In this document: positions 26,899 through 35,241 of the stretch, one piece after another | How positions within the stretch are numbered: the stretch's first letter is position 1 | How the letters are laid out: each line of letters opens with the position of its first letter | NCBI RefSeq assembly: GCF_905397435.1 | Contig: NZ_CAJPVI010000011.1 | Location: forward strand, 1 to 64,000 | Direction of reading: 5' to 3' | DNA from: Cupriavidus numazuensis | GTDB lineage: Bacteria > Pseudomonadota > Gammaproteobacteria > Burkholderiales > Burkholderiaceae | Length of the DNA stretch: 64,000 bases | Position numbers and translations under genes: made by a program | Notes under the pieces: generated by a model | Database searches by the model: none | The model's input: only the letters and a program-made list of their open reading frames with translations | What the model was told of the DNA's origin: nothing

Positions 26899-27185
26899 AC
26901 GGGCCGTGCCTCCGCGAGTACCTTGGCCCGGAACTTCAGCGGCAGGTCATCGGGGGTCAGCAGCTCAACCCGGATGCCGAGCAACGTTTCCAGCTCGTCT
27001 TGCAGGCCACCAAGGTCAAACAGCGTTGCTCCCGGCAAGGCATCAACAAGCAGGTCGAGGTCACTGCCATCCGCGTCGGTGCCATGCAGCACGGACCCGA
27101 AGACGCGCGGGTTCGCAGCGTGGAAGCGGTTAGTCGCTTCGCGTACGGCGCTTCGCTTCAGCTCGAGTGCAACGGACGGTCGCAT
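26895..27185 (-). CDS. MNT-type nucleotidyltransferase antitoxin (MntA-like)
   Basis: 96 residues. The minimal nucleotidyltransferase motif FGSVLHGTDADGSDLDLLVD has GS and the DxD pair, and the fold continues through LFDLGGLQDELETLLGIRVE. MntA proteins AMPylate the HEPN toxin HepT in characterised pairs. The ATG at 27185 is chosen since AAGAAGG lies six bases upstream. The partner toxin is broken, leaving an orphan antitoxin. Confidence 0.88.
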   Translation of the reverse strand: MRPSVALELKRSAVREATNRFHAANPRVFGSVLHGTDADGSDLDLLVDALPGATLFDLGGLQDELETLLGIRVELLTPDDLPLKFRAKVLAEARPV

Positions 27186-27229
27186 AGGCATCCTTCTTAT
27201 CGAAACTCTCTGGGATGGTAAGAAAACAA

Positions 27230-27241
27230 GTATTGAAATAC
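27230..27241. promoter_or_regulatory. Palindrome upstream of the MNT gene
   Basis: GTATT-GA-AATAC is a perfect short palindrome about 45 bp before the antitoxin start, a usual place for a toxin-antitoxin autoregulatory site. Confidence 0.3.
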
Positions 27242-27331
27242 AAGACGGCTTGCCGGCGCGGCGAGGTGAGCGCCATGCCTGAAGAAGCGCCTGGCACGCC
27301 GCGTCAGAACCGTCCGGGTGACCGCATCGCA

Positions 27332-28156
27332 CTACCCCGCCGCCCCCAGTGAACCCTCCACGTTGCGGACCAGGCTGACCAGCCGCGGCCCGACGTCTTC
27401 GAACAGTTGCTTGCTCTGCTGGCTGAATACAGGCACGGAGGCTGCGACCAGCCACGCTTCGCCATCGCGCCGGGCGCGCATGGGCACGGCAATCGCCTCG
27501 ATTTCCCGATGCAGATCGCGGTGGCCGCGGCAGAAGCCGTGCTCGTCAAGGTCGTGCACGGCCTCTTCCAGCCGGCCCTGCAGCCAGGTCGCGCGCTGCG
27601 GATCGGTGGCGCGAAGCTGCTCCAGATAAGCGTTTCGTTCCGTCTCACCCATCATCGACAAGTAGGCGCGGCCGGACGCCGTTCGCGACATCGACACACG
27701 GGTGCCGACTTCCGGCCGGAATACGCGGCTGCGCACGCCTTGCGCGATCTCCACGTAGGTCAGCGTGTGTCCGTAGCCGACCATCAGTTCGACCTGTCCC
27801 TCGATATGGTCGGCCAGCTCTTGCATCAACGGGCGCGCGAGTTGCCGCACCGTCATGCGCGCGAGCGCGGGCGCGGCCATGTTCACCAGTCCGACGCCGG
27901 GCACGTAGCGCGACAAGCGTTCCGAATAATGCAGCAGGCCCAGCTCGCACAGGGTATCGAGCAGCCGGAACAGGGTCGGTTTGGCCAGGCCCGTCCGCTC
28001 CATGAGCTCACGGCTGCTGAGCTCCTGCACGGTAGGCGAAAAGCAGTTGAGGATCGAAATGCCACGCGCAAGCGCGCTGACAAGGCGGGCCTCGCCTTCG
28101 GCGTCAGCGCCCGCAGCGGTCGGCAAGGTCATTGTGGAATGTGTCTCATTAGGCAT
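27332..28156 (-). CDS. IclR-family regulator
   Basis: 274 residues from ATG 28156; ATG 28132 is an equal choice, since neither has a clear ribosome-binding site. The N-terminal winged helix reads VSALARGISILNCFSPTVQE with SSRELMERTGLAKPTLFRLL, and the C-terminal effector domain has RTASGRAYLSMM and GFCRGHRDLHREIEAIAVPM, typical of IclR. Divergent from the thiolase/SDR/crotonase genes, its likely target. Confidence 0.92.
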   Translation of the reverse strand: MPNETHSTMTLPTAAGADAEGEARLVSALARGISILNCFSPTVQELSSRELMERTGLAKPTLFRLLDTLCELGLLHYSERLSRYVPGVGLVNMAAPALARMTVRQLARPLMQELADHIEGQVELMVGYGHTLTYVEIAQGVRSRVFRPEVGTRVSMSRTASGRAYLSMMGETERNAYLEQLRATDPQRATWLQGRLEEAVHDLDEHGFCRGHRDLHREIEAIAVPMRARRDGEAWLVAASVPVFSQQSKQLFEDVGPRLVSLVRNVEGSLGAAG

Positions 28157-28287
28157 ATAAACGGCTGAGTCTCGAGTTTTTCGATACCAGCGTCTCAAAA
28201 CCTGGATGGTGCCCTTCGTTTTTCCCGAAGTCAAATCGAGCGTCTTTAGATTTACAGGAGGCTTTTCCGGCGCCAGAATGCCAATTC

Positions 28288-28302
28288 ATCGTATCCGACG
28301 AT
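28288..28302. promoter_or_regulatory. Candidate IclR operator
   Basis: ATCGT-ATCCG-ACGAT is a dyad in the gap between the IclR gene and the thiolase gene, about 80 bp upstream of the latter. Size and position fit an IclR-family site; no second copy was found. Confidence 0.3.
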
Positions 28303-28380
28303 CATTTTTTGGTACTGAGGTCTCACTATCTGCCTCTGCCTGCCAACTTCAATCTGCTGCCCTCTTTCAGGAGACCCTCC

Positions 28381-29559
28381 ATGCAACAAGCCGTTATCGT
28401 TGACGCCATCCGCAGCCCAATGGGCCGCTCCAAGCCTGGTTCGGCCTTCACCGAACTGCATGCCACCGAACTGCTGGCCCAGGTGCTCAAGGGCCTGGTG
28501 GAGCGCAACAAGCTGGATCCCGGTCTCGTCGACGACGTCATCACCGGCTGCGTCACGCAGGCCGGCGAACAGTCCGCGGGCCCGGGCCGCGTGGCTTGGC
28601 TGGCGGCTGGCTTCCCCGATCACGTGCCCGCCACCACGATCGACCGCAAGTGCGGCTCGAGCCAGCAAGCCGTGCATTTCGCCGCGCAGGGCATCATGGC
28701 CGGCGCCTATGACATCGTCATCGCCTGCGGCATCGAATCGATGAGCCGCGTGCCGATGGGCTCGGCCCGTATCGGCCAGAACCCGTATGGTCCGTCGATG
28801 GAAGCGCGTTATGCGCCGGGTTTGGTCTCGCAGGGCGTGGCAGCGGAACTGGTCGCCGCGAAGTACGAACTGTCGCGCGAGCAGATGGACGGCTACTCGG
28901 CCCGTTCGCACGAGCTGGCTGCCGCCGCACGCGAAGCCGGTGCGTTCCGCCGCGAGATCCTGCCGATCGTGACGCCGAATGGCGTGATCGAGCACGACGA
29001 AACCATCCGCCCGGGCACTTCGGTCGAAAAGCTCGGCACGCTGCAGGCCTCGTTCCGCAATGACGAGCTGAGCGCGCGTTTCCCGCAGATCGGCTGGAAC
29101 GTCACGGCCGGCAATGCTTCGCAGATCAGTGACGGCGCATCGGCCATGCTCCTGATGAGCGAATCCATGGCACAGCGCCTGGGCCTGAAGCCACGAGCGC
29201 GCTTCGTGGCCTTCGACGTGTGTGGCGACGATCCGGTGATGATGCTGACCGCACCAATCCCGGCCAGCCAGCGCGCCATCAAGAAAAGCGGTCTCAAGCT
29301 GGACCAGATCGACCACTACGAGATCAACGAAGCGTTCGCCTGCGTGCCGCTGGCCTGGCAGAAGGCGCTGGGCGCGGACGCGGCGCGCCTGAACCCGCGC
29401 GGCGGCGCGATTGCACTGGGTCACCCGCTCGGCGCGTCGGGCGTGCGCCTGATGACCACCATGCTGCACGCACTGGAGGACAGCGGCGGCCGCTACGGCC
29501 TGCAATCGATGTGCGAAGCCGGCGGCATGGCCAACGCCACGATCATCGAACGCCTGTAA
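28381..29559 (+). CDS. Acetyl-CoA acyltransferase (thiolase)
   Basis: 392-residue thiolase. Catalytic Cys91 in TTIDRKCGSSQQA, His in ALGHPLGASG near residue 350, and the C-terminal Cys in MCEAGGMAN are all present; the CEAGG variant is found in thiolases acting on unusual acyl chains. Cleaves a 3-oxoacyl-CoA with CoA. A CAGGAGA precedes the ATG at 28381. First gene of a three-gene acyl-CoA module. Confidence 0.92.
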   Translation: MQQAVIVDAIRSPMGRSKPGSAFTELHATELLAQVLKGLVERNKLDPGLVDDVITGCVTQAGEQSAGPGRVAWLAAGFPDHVPATTIDRKCGSSQQAVHFAAQGIMAGAYDIVIACGIESMSRVPMGSARIGQNPYGPSMEARYAPGLVSQGVAAELVAAKYELSREQMDGYSARSHELAAAAREAGAFRREILPIVTPNGVIEHDETIRPGTSVEKLGTLQASFRNDELSARFPQIGWNVTAGNASQISDGASAMLLMSESMAQRLGLKPRARFVAFDVCGDDPVMMLTAPIPASQRAIKKSGLKLDQIDHYEINEAFACVPLAWQKALGADAARLNPRGGAIALGHPLGASGVRLMTTMLHALEDSGGRYGLQSMCEAGGMANATIIERL

Positions 29560-29566
29560 GGCCTGG

Positions 29567-29592
29567 ACGGACCGGCCTGTGAGCCGGTCCGT
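29567..29592. repeat. Perfect hairpin between thiolase and SDR genes
   Basis: ACGGACCGGC / GCCGGTCCGT with a CTGTGA loop. There is no T-run, so it is more likely an mRNA-processing or stabilising stem inside the operon than a full terminator. Confidence 0.5.
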
Positions 29593-29649
29593 GCCGCATT
29601 TCCAAATATCCGTACTTCCGAATCCCCGAATCAGAACTGGAGACACAAG

Positions 29650-30417
29650 ATGAAACTGACCGCAGATATGTCCGCAGTGGTGACCGGCGGCGCTTCCGGC
29701 CTGGGCCTGGCTACCGCACGCCGCCTGATCGAGCGTGGCGTGAGCGTGGTGATCGCCGACCTGTCCGAAGAGCGCGGCAACGCCGCCCTGGACGAACTCG
29801 GCCCCAAGGCGCGTTTCGTCAAGGCCGATGTCTGCGACACCGACCAGATGAACGCCGTCTATGACGCTGCCGAAGCACTCGCCCCGCTGCGCGCGCTGGT
29901 GCACTGCGCGGGTCTCGGCGGTCCGGTGCGCGTGGTCGAGAAGGACGGCTCGCCGGGTTCGCTGGAAAAGTACGAGTCGATCGTGCGCATCAACCTGATC
30001 GGCACGTTCAACGCGCTGCGCCTTGGCGCGGCACGCATGGCCAAGAACGAAATGATCGATGGCGAGCGCGGTGCCTGCGTGCTGACCGCTTCGGTCGCTG
30101 CCTACGAAGGCCAGATCGGCCAGATTCCGTATTCGTCGGCCAAGGCCGGCATCGTCGGCATGACGCTGGTGGCCGCGCGCGACCTGGCGCAGCGCGCGAT
30201 CCGTGTCTGCACGATTGCCCCGGGCCTGTTCGACACGCCGCTGCTGGCCAAGCTGCCGGAAAACGTGCGTGCCTCGCTGGGCGCCATGGTGCCGCACCCG
30301 GCACGCCTGGGCGCGCCCGACGAGTATGCGTCGACCGCTTTGCACATCCTCGAAAACATCATGCTCAACGGTGAAACCATCCGTCTGGATGGCGCCATCC
30401 GCATGGCTCCGCGCTGA
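29650..30417 (+). CDS. Short-chain 3-hydroxyacyl-CoA dehydrogenase (HSD17B10-like SDR)
   Basis: 255-residue SDR. Cofactor motif TGGASGLG (12-19), Asp in VIADLS indicating NAD preference, Ser148 and Y161-S-S-A-K165 as catalytic residues, and the downstream IAPGLFDTPLL. The sequence resembles type II 3-hydroxyacyl-CoA dehydrogenases, which oxidise 3-hydroxyacyl-CoA. It sits between a thiolase and a crotonase, giving a complete beta-oxidation-like spiral except for the acyl-CoA dehydrogenase and ligase. Confidence 0.92.
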   Translation: MKLTADMSAVVTGGASGLGLATARRLIERGVSVVIADLSEERGNAALDELGPKARFVKADVCDTDQMNAVYDAAEALAPLRALVHCAGLGGPVRVVEKDGSPGSLEKYESIVRINLIGTFNALRLGAARMAKNEMIDGERGACVLTASVAAYEGQIGQIPYSSAKAGIVGMTLVAARDLAQRAIRVCTIAPGLFDTPLLAKLPENVRASLGAMVPHPARLGAPDEYASTALHILENIMLNGETIRLDGAIRMAPR

Positions 30418-30465
30418 GCCTCCGGTCTCTCCTCAACACCGATTGCAAGGAACACAAGGACAAGC

Positions 30466-31230
30466 ATGAGCGACACGCTGCAACTAGAAACGCGCGGCAA
30501 CATCCTGCTGATCACGATGAACCGGCCCGAGGCGCGCAACGCCATGGACTTCGAGACCGCGACGGCACTGGCCGCCGCGCTCGACCAGCTCGAGTCGCGC
30601 GATGACCTGAGCGTGGCCATCCTGACTGGCGCGGGCGGTACCTTCTGCTCCGGCATGGACCTGAAGGGCTTCCTGGCCGGCAAGCGCCCCAGCCTGCCGG
30701 GCCGCGGTTTTGGCGGCCTGACCGAAGCGCAGCCGCGCAAGGTGCTGATTGCCGCAGTGGAAGGCTATGCCCTGGCCGGCGGGTTTGAAATGGCGCTGGC
30801 GTGCGACCTGATCGTGGCCTCGAAGGCGGCCAAGTTCGGCCTGCCCGAAGTCAAGCGCGGCCTGGTGGCTGCCGCTGGCGGCCTGATGCGCCTGCCGAGC
30901 CGGATCCCGTACCACATCGCCATGGAATACGCGCTGACCGGCAATATGCTCGGCGCCGAACAGGCGCACACGTACGGGCTGGTCAATCGCCTGACCGAGC
31001 CGGGCCAGGCACTGGAAGCCGCGTTCGCGCTGGCCGAGGAAGTCGGCGCCAATGGCCCGCTGGCCGTAGCGGTCAGCAAGCAGATCGTCAGCGAGTCCGC
31101 CGACTGGTCGGCCGCCGAGATGTTCGAACGCCAGCGTCCACTGGTCGCACCGGTGTTCTCGTCGGCCGATGCCCGCGAAGGCGCCGCCGCGTTTGCCGAG
31201 AAGCGCAAGCCCGTGTGGACCGGCAAGTAA
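30466..31230 (+). CDS. Enoyl-CoA hydratase (crotonase family)
   Basis: 254 residues. Oxyanion-hole segments FCSGMDLKGF and AVEGYALAGGFEMALACDLI. The second acidic position falls in FGLPEVKRGLVAAAGGLMRL, where Glu is present at one catalytic site, in keeping with hydratases. Hydrates a 2-enoyl-CoA for the dehydrogenase encoded just upstream. Third gene of the IclR-flanked module. Confidence 0.9.
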   Translation: MSDTLQLETRGNILLITMNRPEARNAMDFETATALAAALDQLESRDDLSVAILTGAGGTFCSGMDLKGFLAGKRPSLPGRGFGGLTEAQPRKVLIAAVEGYALAGGFEMALACDLIVASKAAKFGLPEVKRGLVAAAGGLMRLPSRIPYHIAMEYALTGNMLGAEQAHTYGLVNRLTEPGQALEAAFALAEEVGANGPLAVAVSKQIVSESADWSAAEMFERQRPLVAPVFSSADAREGAAAFAEKRKPVWTGK

Positions 31231-31258
31231 GCCACTGAAACGGCAAGCCCTTGCCCAT

Positions 31259-31282
31259 GCGGCCGGCCCTTGCGCCGGCCGC
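31259..31282. terminator. Hairpin between convergent genes
   Basis: GCGGCCGGC / GCCGGCCGC with a six-base loop, located between the crotonase stop (plus) and the AraC-type gene stop (minus). Weak T content downstream; a bidirectional terminator is likely. Confidence 0.5.
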
Positions 31283-31315
31283 ATTACCATCCACGGTCAC
31301 CCGAAAAGAGCCCGC

Positions 31316-32329
31316 CTATGGGCGTACGGTGCCGCGCGCGGCGCGGCTTTCCTTGGGGCTGCAGCCAAACTGCGCGTGATACCAGCGCGAAAACCCGCTC
31401 GGCGCCGAGAACCCGAGCAAGGTGGCGACCTCGGTCAACGGACGGTCGGTCTCGATGACATGGCGCGCCGCGAGTTCCGTGCGAATGTCGTTGACGACCG
31501 CCGAAAAGGGCTGCCCCTCTTCCGCCAGCCGGCGTTGCACCGTGCGGCACCCGATACCCAGATGCTCGGAGACCTGCTCGATGCTGCAGCGGCCGCTGGG
31601 CAGCAGCAACAGCACGATGCGCCGGACGTCCTCAAGCATGGTTGCCTGCTTCGACATGGCCGTTGCGTCGATCAACTGCTGCACATAGCGCGCCATGGCC
31701 GGATCGGCATACGGGTTGCGCGCGTCGAGGTCGGCCTTCGAGCAGATGATGCAGTTGAAGTCGTAGTTGAACTCGACGTTCGGGCCAAAAAAGCGCTGGT
31801 GCACACTGAGGTCGCGCGGCGCCGGGTGCTCGAAGCATACGCGCGCCGGCTCCCAGTCGTACCGGTGGAGTTGGCGTATCAACCGCACCATCACCCCCAG
31901 CGCCAGCTCCACCCGCTGCCGCGTGGGCTCATGGGCTTGGCCGGCCATGACCACTTCCCGGATGATGACCAGATCGCCGCACTCCTCGATCGCCAGCGAC
32001 AGCGAACCGTTGAGCAAGGACTGATAGCGCATCAGCATCCGCAGCGAGTCACGCAGCGTCGGCTGGTCGCGGATCAGCAGCCCTACCGGACCGAGATTCG
32101 ACAACAGGCGCGACTCGGCCATGCACAGCCCGAAACTCTCATTGCCTGACTGGGTGGCGCACGCCTGAAGCAGGCGTCCAAGACGCTCCACGGGAATCAT
32201 GACGTCCGGCTCGCGCAGCGCGCTCGGGCTCAGTCCCGCATCAAGCAGCATCCGCACCGGATCCAGGCCGCCGGCACGAGCGACCTCGTTGAAGTTCGTG
32301 AGGGCTGCGGCGCGGACAAGTGACGACAT
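31316..32329 (-). CDS. AraC-family regulator (arabinose-binding-domain type)
   Basis: 337 residues. The N-terminal 200 residues match the AraC sensor domain seen in OruR/ArgR-like and other regulators (GLCMAESRLLSNLGPVGLLI, LSVHQRFFGPNVEFNYDFN). The C-terminus holds two helix-turn-helix motifs (SIEQVSEHLGIGCRTVQRRL; LTEVATLLGFSAPSGFSRWY). It diverges from the TauD-family dioxygenase gene, its probable target; inverted TGACAG elements lie between. Confidence 0.9.
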   Translation of the reverse strand: MSSLVRAAALTNFNEVARAGGLDPVRMLLDAGLSPSALREPDVMIPVERLGRLLQACATQSGNESFGLCMAESRLLSNLGPVGLLIRDQPTLRDSLRMLMRYQSLLNGSLSLAIEECGDLVIIREVVMAGQAHEPTRQRVELALGVMVRLIRQLHRYDWEPARVCFEHPAPRDLSVHQRFFGPNVEFNYDFNCIICSKADLDARNPYADPAMARYVQQLIDATAMSKQATMLEDVRRIVLLLLPSGRCSIEQVSEHLGIGCRTVQRRLAEEGQPFSAVVNDIRTELAARHVIETDRPLTEVATLLGFSAPSGFSRWYHAQFGCSPKESRAARGTVRP

Positions 32330-32350
32330 CGGAGGGGCGGAGTGGGACTT

Positions 32351-32376
32351 TGACAGCTAAGGATAAATGCCTGTCA
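32351..32376. promoter_or_regulatory. Inverted TGACAG/CTGTCA site
   Basis: TGACAG and CTGTCA are spaced by 14 bp; related copies TGTCA (32382-32386) and TGACAG (32414-32419) follow. The cluster lies in the divergent gap between the AraC-type regulator and the dioxygenase, and overlaps the regulator's promoter, which suggests autoregulation. Confidence 0.4.
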
Positions 32377-32387
32377 CGTAGTGTCAA
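32360..32387 (-). promoter_or_regulatory. Promoter of the AraC-type regulator
   Basis: Minus strand: TTGACA (32387-32382), 16 bp, TATCCT (32365-32360). Expected start near 32353, about 25 bp before the coding region. Confidence 0.45.
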
Positions 32388-32465
32388 GCGGGAAACCCCT
32401 GCAGCGCCCAAACTGACAGGATCCGATCGGCCTGATCGATTGAGCGATCACAGGAGACAACGTCC

Positions 32466-33377
32466 ATGACCCAATCCCCAGACGCGGCACCCGCAGTAGT
32501 CCGCGCAACCTCCCTGAGCAGTTCGATTCGGGTCGAGCCTCTCACCTGCACGATCGGTGCGGAGCTGAGCAACGTCAATCTGGGCGCGGCTGCCGAGGAT
32601 GACGAGCAGATGGCGGAGATCCGCGCATTGCTCCTCAAGCATCGCGTGCTGTTCTTCCGCGACCAGGACATCACGCGCGCGCAGCACGTGGCGTTTGCGA
32701 GCCGCTTCGGCCAGCTCGAAGACCACCCGGTGGTGGGCAGCCACCCCGATTACCCGGGACTGGTCCAGATCTACAAGACCCCGGACAGTCCGCCCGACCG
32801 CAACGAGAACTCCTGGCATACGGATGCCACCTGGCGCGAAAAGCCGCCGCTGGGCTGCGTGCTGCGCTGTATCGAATGCCCGCCTGTGGGCGGCGACACC
32901 ATGTGGGTCAACATGGTCGAGGCCTATAACCAGTTGCCCGAGGAGATCAAGACGAAGATCGCCTCATTGCGCGCGCGCCACAGCATCGAGGCGAGCTTCG
33001 GTGCCGCGATGCCGATCGAAAAGCGTCTTGCGCTGAAGGCCCAGTACCCCGACGCCGAGCACCCGGTGGTTCGTATCCATCCGGAAACCGGAGAGAAGGT
33101 GCTGTTCGTCAACGGAAGCTTTACGACGCACTTCACCAACTACAACGTGCCGGCCAACGTGCGCTTCGGGCTGGACAAGTCACCAGGCGCCAGCAACCTG
33201 CTGAACTACCTGACCAGCCAGGCCATGATCCCCGAATACCAGGTGCGTTTTCGCTGGAAGAAGAACAGTGTCGCGTTCTGGGACAACCGCTCGACGCAGC
33301 ATTACGCAGTGATGGACTACCCGCCGTGTCACCGGAAGATGGAGCGCACCGCCATCGTCGGTGATGCGACTTTTTGA
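32466..33377 (+). CDS. TauD/TfdA-family 2-oxoglutarate-dependent dioxygenase
   Basis: 303-residue non-haem Fe(II) dioxygenase. Metal ligands are H118-x-D120 in SWHTDATW and H279 in STQHYAVMDY; an Arg of the HRKMER segment about 12 residues later binds 2-oxoglutarate. The family oxidises taurine, phenoxyacetates, alkyl sulfates or gamma-butyrobetaine-like substrates; WHTDATWREKPPLG is common to the TfdA/TauD core and does not fix the substrate. GGAGA precedes the start. A small hydrolase gene follows 22 bp downstream. Confidence 0.9.
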   Translation: MTQSPDAAPAVVRATSLSSSIRVEPLTCTIGAELSNVNLGAAAEDDEQMAEIRALLLKHRVLFFRDQDITRAQHVAFASRFGQLEDHPVVGSHPDYPGLVQIYKTPDSPPDRNENSWHTDATWREKPPLGCVLRCIECPPVGGDTMWVNMVEAYNQLPEEIKTKIASLRARHSIEASFGAAMPIEKRLALKAQYPDAEHPVVRIHPETGEKVLFVNGSFTTHFTNYNVPANVRFGLDKSPGASNLLNYLTSQAMIPEYQVRFRWKKNSVAFWDNRSTQHYAVMDYPPCHRKMERTAIVGDATF

Positions 33378-33399
33378 AAATTGCCCCTGAAAGTCAGTC

Positions 33400-33963
33400 A
33401 TGGTTTCTACGTCACCCACCATTCTCATCGTCCCCGGCCTGCGCGACCATGTGCCGGAACACTGGCAGACGCTGCTTGCGGCCAAGCTGCCTCGCGTCGT
33501 TTCCGTCGCGCCGCTTGAGCAAGACAAACTGAGCTGCGCCGCCCGCGTCGATGCGATCGATCGCGCCCTGTCCACCATCGAGGGGGATGTCATCATCGTG
33601 GCGCACAGCGCGGGCGCGATGATGATCGCCCATTGGGCGGCGGTCCGAGCCACCGCACGCAAGATCCGCGGCGCACTGCTTGCCGCGCCCGCGGATCTCG
33701 AGACGCCCATGCCGGCGGGCTACCCGACTACCGACACACTGCGCGACAACGGCTGGCTGCCGATTCCGCGCGGCAAATTGCCGTTTCCGAGCATCGTGGC
33801 GGCGAGCAGCAACGATCCCCTGACGCGTCTCGATCGCGCCCGCGAACTGGCGCAGGCGTGGGGCAGCCGCTTCGTCGAACTCGGCGAGGTCGGGCACCTG
33901 AATCCCGCTTCGGGTTATGGCGAGTGGCCGCAGGCCGAAGCATTCATTCGCGACCTCTGCTGA
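33400..33963 (+). CDS. RBBP9/YdeN-type alpha/beta hydrolase
   Basis: 187-residue single-domain serine hydrolase. Begins with the family opening ILIVPGLRDHVPEHWQTLL, nucleophile Ser70 in VAHSAGAMM, acid in ASSNDPL and His in GEVGHLNPASGYGEWP. This last stretch is diagnostic of the RBBP9/YdeN group. Substrate unknown; the link with the dioxygenase gene suggests a joint degradative role. Confidence 0.88.
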   Translation: MVSTSPTILIVPGLRDHVPEHWQTLLAAKLPRVVSVAPLEQDKLSCAARVDAIDRALSTIEGDVIIVAHSAGAMMIAHWAAVRATARKIRGALLAAPADLETPMPAGYPTTDTLRDNGWLPIPRGKLPFPSIVAASSNDPLTRLDRARELAQAWGSRFVELGEVGHLNPASGYGEWPQAEAFIRDLC

Positions 33964-34068
33964 TCGCCTCCCCTTCCCTTGCCACGATGAGCTCGCCAGG
34001 TCGGCGCTGGCTGATGGTTGCGCCATCAGCCGAAGCGCCGTCGCGAGTTCAGTCGAAAACCCTTCCAA

Positions 34069-35064
34069 TCATTCCGGCTGGTAGTTGATGGACTTGAGCA
34101 GCGCGGCCTGTTGCTGGTAGGCCTGCTTCAGGTCCGCCATCATCTCGTCCGAGGTGACGGCATCCCCCTGCTCCATGCCCATTTCCTTGATGCGGTTCTG
34201 CACTGAGGGTTGCTTGAAGTACGCCAGCGTTGCCTCGCGGACTTTCTGCTGGACTGCCGGAGCGACACCCGGGCGCGACCACACGGCGAACCAGCCTGCT
34301 TGCGACAGCTGCGGGTAGCCGAGTTCCTTGAACGTGGGGACATCCGCCAGTCCGGAAATCGGGGTCGGATAGGCCACCGCAATCGCCTTGATCTTGCCCG
34401 CCTTGATCAGCGGCAATGAGGTCGTCACGCCATCGAACATCAGCGGCACATGGCCGCCCATGAGGTCGTTCAAGGCCGGCGGCGAGCCCTTGTAGCCCAC
34501 ATGCCGCATGGGTACGTGGGCGAGTTGGCCAAACAGCATGCCCGATGTGTGGCCCTTCAATCCCGGGGCGTAAGACGCGAAGACGAGCCCGTCCTTTTGC
34601 GATCTGCCGTAGTCCACCAGCTGCTTCAGGTTGGAGACCGGCACATCCTTGTTGGCCACCAGCACCAATCCCGTCCGGCTGACCTGGGCCAGCGGTTTCA
34701 GGTCGTCGAATGGCTTGTAATGGACCTTGTTGGCCAAAGGCGCCTCGCTCACGACGCCGCCCTGGATGACCAGAAGCGTATGGCCATCCTTGCCGTTGGA
34801 CTGCAAGTCGGCGATTGCGAGCGCACCGGCAGCGCCAGCCTTGTTTTCCACGATCACCGGCTTGCCCCATGTCTTCTGCAGGCCTTCCGCCAGCAGTCGC
34901 GCCAGGGCGTCAGCCGTGCCGCCGGCCGGGCCGCCCACCACCAGTCGGATCGTCTTCGTGGGCCATTCGTCCTGGGCGTGAGCCGTAGGGATCCAGGCCG
35001 CGATGCCAACACCGATCGCGAGGGCGCATCCGGTCCACCAGTCGTTATTGTTGTGCTGTTTCAT
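34069..35064 (-). CDS. Bug-type periplasmic receptor
   Basis: 331 residues from ATG 35064 (GAGG seven bases upstream; the ATG at 35070 is too close to it). Signal peptide ends near AHAQD; then WPTKTIRLVVGGPAGGTADA, ENKAGAAGALAIADLQSNG and HVGYKGSPPALNDLMGGHVP. The first pocket loop reads GGPAGGTAD instead of the usual PPGGxxD. Downstream of a LysR gene on the same strand. Confidence 0.88.
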   Translation of the reverse strand: MKQHNNNDWWTGCALAIGVGIAAWIPTAHAQDEWPTKTIRLVVGGPAGGTADALARLLAEGLQKTWGKPVIVENKAGAAGALAIADLQSNGKDGHTLLVIQGGVVSEAPLANKVHYKPFDDLKPLAQVSRTGLVLVANKDVPVSNLKQLVDYGRSQKDGLVFASYAPGLKGHTSGMLFGQLAHVPMRHVGYKGSPPALNDLMGGHVPLMFDGVTTSLPLIKAGKIKAIAVAYPTPISGLADVPTFKELGYPQLSQAGWFAVWSRPGVAPAVQQKVREATLAYFKQPSVQNRIKEMGMEQGDAVTSDEMMADLKQAYQQQAALLKSINYQPE

Positions 35065-35241
35065 GTCCATACCTCGTGATTGCTACGCTTCGCGCGTCCG
35101 AAAAGCCTTGTCCATGACGGCCATTCTCGGATTGCGGGGCGTCGGCCGGCTTGGCCGAGCGCGACAAGTTTTTGCCAATTCGTGCAAGCAGAGGGTAAAC
35201 CCTTGGGGTGTGGCAAGCCGGAATTGCCAGATGCGGCAGGC

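Noticed and set aside
28252..30345. 697-codon minus-strand open frame across the thiolase and SDR genes
   Set aside because: Antisense to two well-conserved enzymes and rich in Arg/His/Gln; no domain.
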